Below are positions 22,201-34,200 of a DNA stretch of 64,000 bases, piece by piece; position 1 is the first letter of the stretch; each line of letters starts with the position of its first letter. The stretch comes from Balanoglossus misakiensis (Eukaryota; Hemichordata). Where the stretch lies: assembly GCA_040954595.2 (NCBI GenBank), contig CM082590.2:5580001-5644000 (forward strand), read 5' to 3'. The notes under the pieces were generated by a model. It made no database searches and was not told the DNA's origin. It was given only the letters and a program-made list of their open reading frames with translations. A program made the translations under genes and the position numbers.

Positions 22201-25200
22201 CTTTGAATCAAAACTACTCCCTCTATAGGGTCAGGTGTTGTACAGGCAGGTGTTGACTCATGACGGTCGATGCCAATCCTATCTTTGAGACTTTCTATCT
22301 CCACTTTCAGTAATGTGGAGAGTATCAGATAGGGTGATTGTCTGTCGGCCTCCAGCATCTGCCAACTCCTGTCTGTCACCTAATACAATTGATCATAAGG
22401 AGGTGCCATATAATTTGTCATTGTCCTTTGAATCAAAACTACTCCCTCTATAGGGTCAGGTGTTGTACAGGCAGGTGTTGACTCATGACGGTCGATGCCA
22501 ATCCTATCTTTGAGACTTTCTATCTCCACTTTCAGTAATGTGGAGATTATCAGATAGGGCGATTGTCTGTCGGCCTCCAGCATCTGCCAACTCCTGTCTG
22601 TCATCTAATACAATTGATCATAAGGAGGTGCCATATAATTTGTCATTGTCCTTTGAATCAAAACTACTCCCTCTATAGGGTCAGGTGTTGTACAGGCAGG
22701 TGTTGACACATGACGGGCGATGCCAATCCTATCTTTGAGACTTTCTATCTCCACTTTCAGTAATGTGGAGAGTATCAGATAGGGCGATTGTCTGTCGGCC
22801 TCCAGCATCTGCCAACTCCTGTCTGTCACCTAATACAATTGATCATAAGGAGGTGCCATATAATTTGTCATTGTCCTTTGAATCAAAACTACTCCCTCTA
22901 TAGGGTCAGGTGTTGTACAGGCAGGTGTTGACACATGACGGTCGATGCCAATCCTATCTTTGAGACTTTCTATCTCCACTTTCAGTGATGTGGAGAGTAT
23001 CAGATAGGGCGATTGTCTGTCGGCCTCCAGCATCTGCCAACTCCTGTCTGTCATCTAATACAATTGATCATAAGGAGGTGCCATATAATTTGTCATTGTC
23101 CTTTGAATCAAAACTACTCCCTCTATAGGGTCAGGTGTTGTACAGGCAGGTGTTGACACATGACGGGCGATGCCAATCCTATCTTTGAGACTTTCTATCT
23201 CCACTTTCAGTGATGTGGAGAGTATCAGATAGAGCGATTGTCTGTCGGCCTCCAGCATCTGCCAACTCCTGTCTGTCATCTAATACAATTGATCATAAGG
23301 AGGTGCCATATAATTTGTCATTGTCCATTGAATCAAAACTACTCCCTCTATCGGGTCAGGTGTTGTACAGGCAGGTGTTGACACATGACGGGCGATGCCA
23401 ATCCTATCTTTGAGACTTTCTATCTCCACTTTCAGTGATGTGGAGAGTATCAGATAGAGCGATTGTCTGTCGGCCTCCAGCATCTGCCAACTCCTGTCTG
23501 TCACCTAATACAATTGATCATAAGGAGGTGCCATATAATTTGTCATTGTCCATTGAATCAAAACTACTCCCTCTATAGGGTCAGGTGTTGTACAGGCAGG
23601 TGTTGACACATGACGGGCGATGCCAATCCTATCTTTGAGACTTTCTATCTCCACTTTCAGTGATGTGGAGAGTATCAGATAGGGCGATTGTCTGTCGGCC
23701 TCCAGCATCTGCCAACTCCTGTCTGTCATCTAATTCAATTGATCATAAGGAGGTGCCATATTATTTGTCATTGTCCTTTGAATCAAAACTACTCCCTCTA
23801 TAGGGTCAGGTGTTGTACAGACAGGTGTTGACTCATGACGGTCGATGCCAATCCTATCTTTGAGACTTTCTATCTCCACTTTCAGTGATGTGGAGAGTAT
23901 CAGATAGGGCGATTGTCTGTCGGCCTCCAGCATCTGCCAACTCCTGTCTGTCATCTAATTCAATTGATCATAAGGAGGTGCCATATAATTTGTCATTGTC
24001 CATTGAATCAAAACTACTCCCTCTATAGGGTCAGGTGTTGTACAGGCAGGTGTTGACACATGACGGGCGATGCCAATCCTATCTTTGAGACTTTCTATCT
24101 CCACTTTCAGTGATGTGGAGAGTATCAGATAGGGCGATTGTCTGTCGGCCTCCAGCATCTGCCAACTCCTGTCTGTCATCTAATTCAATTGATCATAAGG
24201 AGGTGCCATATTATTTGTCATTGTCCTTTGAATCAAAACTACTCCCTCTATAGGGTCAGGTGTTGTACAGACAGGTGTTGACTCATGACGGTCGATGCCA
24301 ATCCTATCTTTGAGACTTTCTATCTCCACTTTCAGTGATGTGGAGAGTATCAGATAGAGCGATTGTCTGTCGGCCTCCAGCATCTGCCAACTCCTGTCTG
24401 TCACCTAATACAATTGATCATAAGGAGGTGCCATATAATTTGTCATTGTCCATTGAATCAAAACTACTCCCTCTATAGGGTCAGGTGTTGTACAGGCAGG
24501 TGTTGACACATGACGGGCGATGCCAATCCTATCTTTGAGACTTTCTATCTCCACTTTCAGTGATGTGGAGAGTATCAGATAGGGCGATTGTCTGTCGGCC
24601 TCCAGCATCTGCCAACTCCTGTCTGTCATCTAATTCAATTGATCATAAGGAGGTGCCATATTATTTGTCATTGTCCTTTGAATCAAAACTACTCCCTCTA
24701 TAGGGTCAGGTGTTGTACAGACAGGTGTTGACTCATGACGGTCGATGCCAATCCTATCTTTGAGACTTTCTATCTCCACTTTCAGTGATGTGGAGAGTAT
24801 CAGATAGGGCGATTGTCTGTCGGCCTCCAGCATCTGCCAACTCCTGTCTGTCATCTAATTCAATTGATCATAAGGAGGTGCCATATTATTTGTCATTGTC
24901 CTTTGAATCAAAACTACTCCCTCTATAGGGTCAGGTGTTGTACAGGCAGGTGTTGACTCATGACGGTCGATGCCAATCCTATCTTTGAGACTTTCTATCT
25001 CCACTTTCAGTGATGTGGAGAGTATCAGATAGGGCGATTGTCTGTCGGCCTCCAGCATCTGCCAACTCCTGTCTGTCATCTAATTCAATTGATCATAAGG
25101 AGGTGCCATATTATTTGTCATTGTCCTTTGAATCAAAACTACTCCCTCTATAGGGTCAGGTGTTGTACAGACAGGTGTTGACTCATGACGGTCGATGCCA

Positions 25201-28200
25201 ATCCTATCTTTGAGACTTTCTATCTCCACTTTCAGTGATGTGGAGAGTATCAGATAGGACGATTGTCTGTCGGCCTCCAGCATCTGCCAACTCCTGTATG
25301 TCACCTAATACAATTGATCATAAGGAGGTGCCATATAATTTGTCATTGTCCTTTGAATCAAAACTACTCCCTCTATCGGGTCAGGTGTTGTACAGACAGG
25401 TGTTGACTCATGACGGTCGATGCCAATCCTATCTTTGAGACTTTCTATCTCCACTTTCAGTGATGTGGAGAGTATCAGATAGGACGATTGTCTGTCGGCC
25501 TCCAGCATCTGCCAACTCCTGTATGTCACCTAATACAATTGATCATAAGGAGGTGCCATATAATTTGTCATTGTCCTTTGAATGAAAACTACTCCCTCTA
25601 TAGGGTCAGGTGTTGTACAGGCAGGTGTTGACTCATGACGGTCGATGCCAATCCTATCTTTGAGACTTTCTATCTCCACTTTCAGTAATGTGGAGAGTAT
25701 CAGATAGGGCGATTGTCTGTCGGCCTCCAGCATCTGCCAACTCCTGTCTGTCACCTAATACAATTGATCATAAGGAGGTGCCATATAATTTGTCATTGTC
25801 CTTTGAATCAAAACTACTCCCTCTATCGGGTCAGGTGTTGTACAGGCAGGTGTTGACTCATGACGGTCGATGCCAATCCTATCTTTGAGACTTTCTATCT
25901 CCACTTTCAGTGATGTGGAGAATATCAGATAGGGCGATTGTCTGTCGGCCTCCAGCATCTGCCAACTCCTGTATGTCACCTAATAATCTGATAATTCATT
26001 ATTAGGAGTTTTTTTCATTGTTTGAGATGTTTGAGTTTGTGATGACTATTTGTTGTTTGTTGTTTGATTCATTTGTTTATTCAACAGGTTATTTCTATTA
26101 GTATAGAAACATTTATTTGTTTGTTTCTTTGTTGAAATCTCACATTGCATTTCAATTTTTGTGACATTGTTCTCATGCTCCTCCTTCATTACTTACAGGA
26201 TGGAGACACCCCTTTGCACTCTGCAGCAGAGTATAACAATGAAGGCGGTCTCAGATTGTTATTGGAACACAAAGCTGATGTGACCATTCAAAACAAGGTA
26301 AATACCAACCTGGCTTCTGCAGGTTAATTCTTTTAGTATAGAAACATTTATTTGTTTGTTTGTTTGTTTGTTTGTTTGTTTGTTTAGGAAACCTAACAGT
26401 GTGTTTCAAATGTTATGACATTGTTCTCATGCTCCTCCTCCATTACATACAGAAATACTCACCAGAACGGTGTTGACAAGAAATTAAGTTCCTCACAAGG
26501 AAACTGCTTCATAATAATGGATGACCACAGACAAGTTCTGTACCTCTGATAATGATACCAGTAACTTAGGTGCTCTATGCGAGTCAAAACGCAGTATTTC
26601 ACTCAAACAAACAATTTCTGAACATTAATGGTCATCAAAGTCATCTCTAGTCTTTTGTCTAAATAAAGATTTCCCATCCATGTAAATTTTCTGGTCTTAT
26701 GCAGATCTTTACAAATTGATCCAAATCAGTTTTTCCCTCAAAACTGTCAAGATGAATAAAGGCACAATCTACTACCCATATTTTCTTTAAATTGTTCATC
26801 GTTATGAGGAAATTTATGTTGTCTGAAATTCAACATTCTGACATGGTGGACGAAAATAACACACAATGCATTCATTTAATTCAACTCTATCATTTAAAGC
26901 TACATTGACATGGAGACATCCAACTCAAAAAATAATATAAGCATCCTAAGTACTGTTGAAAAACTAGAGGTTAATTATCAATTCAGTGTTAACGTTGGTA
27001 GTCTGTTTGTTTGCGCTGTTTATGCAGAACTTTTCTTGTTGTACCTCTTATATGATGTTGTCTGTTTTTGTTTCTTGGATAGGATGGCAACACAGCACTC
27101 CACATGGCAGCAATGGGTGAAGTGTCTTGGAGGGATGATGGAAAAGTTGTGAAACTATTGTTGCAATATGGAGCTGATATTGAATGCAAAAATAAGGTAC
27201 AATCTTCCACTTTTATATTTTATTCCATGACACTCTAGACCTACACCATGTGTTCTGATGAAGTCCCATTTTCTCAAGTAGTTCAATCTTCATAATCTTT
27301 GAATTTGAAATGCACAATATTATCAAAGTCTTGAAAATGCCTGAACACTATTTTAACGAAGCACTCCTAAAACAGTATGAGTTTGCACAATGGTCTTCTT
27401 TTCAATTGTAGTTTTTTGTGGTAAATTTTGTTGAGGATACAATGTATCTATTTGTCATTGTCCTTTGAATCAAAACTACTCCCTCTATTTGGTCAGGTGT
27501 TGTACAAGCAGGTGTTGACTCATGACGGTCGATGCCAATCCTATCTTTGAGACTTTCTATCTCCACTTTCAGTGATGTGGAGAGTATCAGATAGGGCGAT
27601 TGTCTGTCGGCCTCCAGCATCTGCCAACTCCTGTCTGTCACCTAATTATCTGACAATTCCTAATAAGGATTTTTAGGGCACAAGCCAAGCAGGCTTGTGC
27701 CCTATTGGTATTACTGGGGTTTTTCATCTTTTTTTTTTTTTTCTTGTGTAGTTTTTTTGCTCAGGTAGATCTTGAAAACGGCTGAACCTACAAATCTCAA
27801 ACTTGGTACAGTGGTGCAGGCCTATGGGAGCTTGTGCAGTACCTTTGTGAATGTTTAATAAGTCATGTGACCTGATGACCATATATGGGCAAAGTTTTCA
27901 AATGGGCCTAATTTGCATATTAATGGAGATATCTTAATTCTTTTAGCGATTTTCGCGGACCATGTGGTCAGTGTCCTACATGCCAAATTTCAAGGCCCTG
28001 GGCCAAGTCAATTTTGAGAAGAAGATTTTTAAATATTATATTTCATATTTTTGTACCCAGCCTATACTGTCTTTAGTTAAGGTGTGATGCTATGTCCACA
28101 TCTGTGCAATGGTCCTGTACAGTGACAGTCTATTGGCAGTGAGCAGAATGGGACCAAAATAAAAGGCAGAATTTTGGGCTCACCTGTAACACCTGCTTAA

Positions 28201-31200
28201 TTCATTAATTATGTGCATACCTAATTCTGGGCTAACTAATAGGGCTAGAGGTTTCGTGCTTGTGGGACATGGACCATTATAGGGTCAAATTTTCTTGCCC
28301 AAATTTTGCATGACCTCAGGTGACCTTTGACCTACTTTCCTATATCTCGTCATCCAGAGCAGGTGCAGACTTTGAGTTTGGAGGGTTGGGACTATAATTG
28401 AAAAGCCAAAAGTTGGGGTCACCTGTGACACCTGCTTATCTCATTAATTATGTGCATACCTAATTCCAGGCTAACCAATAGGGCTAGAGGTTTGATTTTC
28501 GTTGAACATGGACCAGTATGGGATAAAATTTCTTGCCAAAATTTTGGGTGACCTCAGGTGACCTTTGACCTACTTTACCATATCTCGGCAACCAGAGCAG
28601 ATACAGCCTTGGCATTTGGAGGGATGGAACTCCTAATGGAGCCTTACACTTTACCTCATTAATTATGTGCATACCTAATTCCAGGCTAGCCAATAGAGCT
28701 GGAGGTTTGATTTTTGTTGAACATGGACCAGTATGGGATTAAAATTTCTTGCCCAATTTTGGGTGACCTCAGGTGACCTTTGACCTACTTTCCTATATCT
28801 CGGCATCCAGAACAGGTACAGCATTTGTGTTTGGATGGATCGAACTTTTTGCCCAAATTTTGGGTGACCACATATGACCTTTGACCTTCAGCTTAAGCTT
28901 GTGCCCGTCATCGCTGCTTGCAGCTATATTTCTTATTTGTGTTTTAAATAATTCTGTACTTTTGATACAGTCTGATGGAAAAGAGGAATCAGTGTTAATT
29001 TTCTTTAAATGATTGTTGATTTTGTGAAATTCAGGTATTCACTATTAAACATGTCACTTGATGTGGTTATTTTTTTCATGAAAAATTTCAAACAAAACTT
29101 TAAAATTACATTAGAATTTAATGAATTTTGAATTATGGTATCTCTTACATTATTACTACTTTTATAAATATTAAATCATAATTAATGTTTCAATTCATTT
29201 TGTCCTAAATAATTAGACTGGAAAGACACCACTTGATGTCGCTAAAAAAGAGTCTGTTAAGAAGTTGCTGTTGGATTACATTCAGGTGAGTGTACTTTTT
29301 ATATTATCATGAATTTTTATAATATACAACCTGAAATGTGCTCATTCTTATTCATCTTGAATTAAAAGTGTCCATTGATTTCAGTCTGATATAAATTACT
29401 TAATGTGGTGTCACTCTTAACTGTACTCTCCAAACCCACAAATAAAATTGTATTTTTATGATTTCTTTATTCAACCAGAAACGAAATGAGTTCAAGGTCC
29501 TGATGGAGGAACCAGGTGTGAAATGTGACACTTTTAAGTTGTTCTTCGCTGGAGATGGTGGAGTTGGTAAGACTACATTATTGAAGTCACTTCGGAGGGT
29601 ATGTTGATATTTTTGTTTCATTTGCGTTAAAGTTCTAGTAAGCCATATTGCAATAAATGAAGGGTTGCTTGTGTGAAACTTGATGGGCCAGAATGAATTC
29701 TTAATAAACCCTTACTCACTCTGTCCTCAAAATGTCATTTTCTGTGATTTGTGAAGCAAGAGATGTCTGTCATGTGATAAATATATAATCCCATGATATT
29801 TTACTTTGTTTAACGTCATTGTATACTCGTGGTTTTCACGAAGGCGTACAACTTCTCATCTACGGCTCGAAGTTGCACGACTCCCCGAAAACCACTCATA
29901 TAGGATGATGTCAAACAAAGAAAAATTTTGTGGAATTATATGTAATTTTTTCCTTCACTCCCCCTTATCAAAGAGTGAAGAAACAACCCTGGAATCTGAA
30001 GAAAGTGAACACATTCCCACACCTGGTATTGATGTCCAAAGTGTTCATATTCCTGACGTCGGAAATGTCAGTGTTTGGGATTTTGCCGGCCAGGCTGAGT
30101 ATTACGTCACTCATAACATGTTTCTGGGAGCACCCAATGCTGTCTCCATATTGGTGTTCAAAGCTACAGATGAGAATGGTAAACTCAACACCTTTGAACG
30201 TGTGTTCCCACGGGTAAGAATCTTCACAGGAAAGTTAGACTGCATTGTTTATCACTTTCCCAGTTTTATCTGTAGGAATGGAAAATATTGCTGTTTGAGA
30301 AACTTTATTCCATGTGCAACACTATCTCGGTCACCATTCCTGGCTTTTTGAAAGAGTTGCAGATATTTCTATAATTAGTCTCCTGCAGAACCAACATGTC
30401 ATTGTTGTTCAATAATTATTTCACATTGTTTATTGCATAGCTCCAGATATTACCTGAATCCTGAGAAATCTCATATTGGATTCAATTCATGGTTCCTTTG
30501 ACTCAAAAATAATACTTTTCACAAATATTCTCATTTGTAGATTTTGTTTTGGTTGCGGTTTCTGAAAGGAACAACCCACATGGACGGGTATTCATTTGAT
30601 AAGTCAGGAGAAGGATACGAGAAACCAGTGGTGATATTGGTTGCAAGTCGAGCTGATAAGTTGAAGAAAAAATTCATGGGTTGGTGTAACTCACTAACAA
30701 CTTAACCTCTTATCCTAACTTGCAATCCTACCATGGCAGCTACAAAAGGCTTGGACCTAACCTGAAAAAGCTCAAACGAGTTTTGGCATTGATTGCTCGA
30801 AATGCATTATTTTGTGTCAATCAGCTGGTGGTCATTACAAGTGTATTCGTGTTGTGATTTCACAGCACGTCTTTTGCTGAAGAAAGTTCTCAAAGAAGCA
30901 AAGAAGATGTTTAATGACTATTTAGACATACCAAGCGACATATTTCTGTTGAATTGTCGTGATTCAATGAACAGTGAAATGAAGAAACTCCGCCACTGTT
31001 TACATCAGAACAAGGTAACTATGCATTCTTGTATTCAGTTGAAATCCCAATTTTTATTAAAGCTATAACAGCTAGCTACCGCTATTTTAATTATTTTAAT
31101 GATTTTACGTTCAAACTTTGAATGGTCCATTTAAACTTTAAAGCTTACTAATGGGTATACACAAATGTATTACCAACCTCTGATTGTGGTTTTATGTTTA

Positions 31201-34200
31201 CAAGGTAAATAATAAGTGGGTGTCACACCCAATTATTTAGCCTCCCATTGCAAGAGTACACAGCTAATGTCATATGCATATATGAATATTAGAATCTCCA
31301 CAAACTCAAGATAACATCTATCAGCCAAGGATAACCAGAAGTCTGGAGTATTTTATTGATAACAGTATGCCATAACTGGCAGCTATTTGGGCATTAATTA
31401 AAAAAAACATTGATGTGCCCATCTTTATTCTTAGAAAGTGAAAATGCTTCCAAGCGTGTGTGCCAAGATAATGGAAAAGAAGAGGGAATTATATGATGAC
31501 TTCCCAGCTCTTTATTGGACAGAATATGTTGAAAGAATCAATGAAATATACCCCACGATTGACGAAAGTTTCTTACGAAAAGCCACCAACTATCTGCATG
31601 ACATAGGAGAGGTCAGTAACAAGAAACATCATGTTGCTCATCCATTCTCTGTTATTACAAGTACCAAAATGTTTCTAGTGACAAATTCAGATTTCATAGT
31701 TTTTAGTTATCAATTCTTGATTGTAATTCTAATTCCATTTTGAGTCCCAAATTGCAAACATACATTAGGCCCCAAATAATAATATGTGATGTTCCAATTC
31801 CATAGTTTTCAAATATAGGGTAGGTAGGAAGGGAATTTTTTTTATTTTGCAATTTTTAGGTCCCATTGGTATATACCATGGGACCTTATGGGATCGGTTG
31901 CGTCTGTATACATGTATGTATGTATGGATGGATGGATGGATGGATGGATGGATGGATGGATGTCCACATCAAAATCTTGAAAACCGCTGCGTGTATCACC
32001 TTGATATTTGGTGTGCAGATGCAGGGTGGGCTGTAGATGGGAGTTTGTTCAAATGAAGTTGTCATTGTCAAAAATATGCAAATTAGCTGGAAAAATGTGA
32101 GTTTGGTCAAAACTCAGTAACTCAAGAACTACTGGTCAGATTGCTTTGCAAAGTGGTGTGTATTTACTTTATTGAGTTGTTTAAATTAGGCAGGAAGCCC
32201 CCTCCTGTGTTTTATATACACAGCATATTCCTGAATGATTACATAACTGGCGAAGTTTTAAAGAGGCCAGCTGTTCTATTTAGTGTATGTACAGTACATA
32301 TGCCATTGGCAGCTTATGGGTCAGTCAGTGTTTGCCCATTGATCTCTCGCTATGTGTGTGTGTGTCTGTCTGTCTGTCTGTATATGGCCATGTACTCCGC
32401 TGTAGACTTTTTCTTGTGTAATAACTCAATGGGACCGCCGTGTCCTTGACACAATTTTTTTTATTAGGTCCCATTGGTATATACCATGGGACCTTATGGG
32501 ATCGGTTGCATCTGTATGTATGTATGTATGTATGTATGTATGGATGGATGGATGTATGGATGGATGGATGAATGTCTGTATGTCCATCCACATCAAAAAC
32601 TTGATAACCACTGCGTGTATCACCTTGATATTTGGTGTGCAGATGCAGGCTGGGCTGTAGATGGGAGTTTGTTCAAATGAAGTTGTCATTGCCCAAAATA
32701 TGCAAATTAGCTGGAAAATGTGAATTTGGTCAAAACTCAGTAACTCAAGAACTACTGGTCAGATTGCTTTGCAAAGTGGTGTGTATTTACTTTTAATATT
32801 GAGTTGTTTTAATTAGGCAGGAAGTTCCCTGGTGTGATTGATTTACACAGGAAATTCCTGAATGATTACATAACTGGCTGAGTTTTAAAGAGGCCAGCTG
32901 TTTTATTTAGGGTATGTACAGTACATATGCCATTGGCAGCTTATGGGTCAGTCAGTGTTTGCCCATTGATCTCTCGCTATGTGTGTGTGTGTGTCTGTCT
33001 GTATATGGCCATGTACTCCGGTGTAGACTTTTTCTTGTGTAATAACTCAATGGGACCACTGTGTCCTTTATGCGATTTTTTCTTTGGCTGCCGTCATGTA
33101 GAAGAATGACGTCACTCATAGTTCTTGCGTGATTCTCGCAATTTTCATAAATTTTGTATATTTGACATTGTTTTTTTAACTTCCGTTTTACAAAACTCTA
33201 AAATGTTTAGGGTCGGCGGGCTAAAATTATGGTAGGTCGGGTAATCGGAACAGCACATATTTGTTTATTTGGCCTAATGTATGATTGGAATTTGAGACTC
33301 AAAATGGAATCTTACATTAATTCAGTTAATTTGTAATTCTTATTCTATTTTGAGTCCCAAAATTTCAGTCATAATAACTTGGTACAAAAAATATGTACCA
33401 TGATGTACATACCCACATTTGTTCATCCATTTTGACTGCCTGACAACCATTATTTATTATATCTGAAGTCATTTTATTGAATCTCACTATGAACTATATA
33501 TGCTCATGTGTTTAGGACTGAAAATGTGCAAATTTATGCAATGAATTATTGATCAAATTCAACTTTCTTTCAATTCAGCTTATATCTATTATCAATTGCA
33601 TGATCTCATCAAGGTTGTCTGTATGCAAATTTGCAATTTATTGATTAGAAACTGGTAAACATAGTTTGACCAATTTCATTTAATTTGAATGAATATTTAA
33701 CAAATTAGTGCAATTATAGCTATCAGAGAGTATTAAACTAATTTTATGAAACTATCTGGTTCATGTATGCTAAAATATCCGTTTTTCTGTCTTTAGCTTT
33801 TGCTTGTGAAGAAGTCATCTCCAGACGAAGAAGATATTGTTGTATTGGATCCAAAATGGCTGTGCTCCAGAATCTTTGGGCCGATGTTGGCTACCCATTT
33901 ATTTGCACAGTTCAGTAGCTGGTTTGACAGACAGACTTTTCACTCCATTCGTGCGATAAAGAATGTACTTGGTAAAGGTGTCAACTACAAACTTCTTGTT
34001 CGACTTCTGGAGGATTTCGAACTTGCTTATCCAGTGGATATTGAGGTGGATCCTACAGATGAAGATGTTGAGTCAAACACTAATACAGATGAAGATAGCA
34101 AACCAGACTCCATAGGTGACGAAGAACAGAGAAAAGCTTTCGTCATACCAGGGCTTCAAGACGACGATATGCCTGAAGGTCAATGGGAGGTGAGCCGAAT

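Larger units (their letters stand above)
26199..27660 (+). repeat. Segmental duplication, right copy (exons 11-12 plus one satellite monomer)
   Basis: Colinear with 19836-21254. The single 225-bp-type monomer at 27402-27641 ends in 'cacctaattatctgacaatt', matching the end of the big array at 25977 ('cacctaataatctgataatt'). Confidence 0.9.

Noticed and set aside
29806-29973. Upstream extension of the ROC exon in the same frame from an ATG at 29806
   Set aside because: The acceptor at 29974 follows a strong pyrimidine tract and keeps phase 0 with exon 14; the upstream part does not look like a ROC domain.
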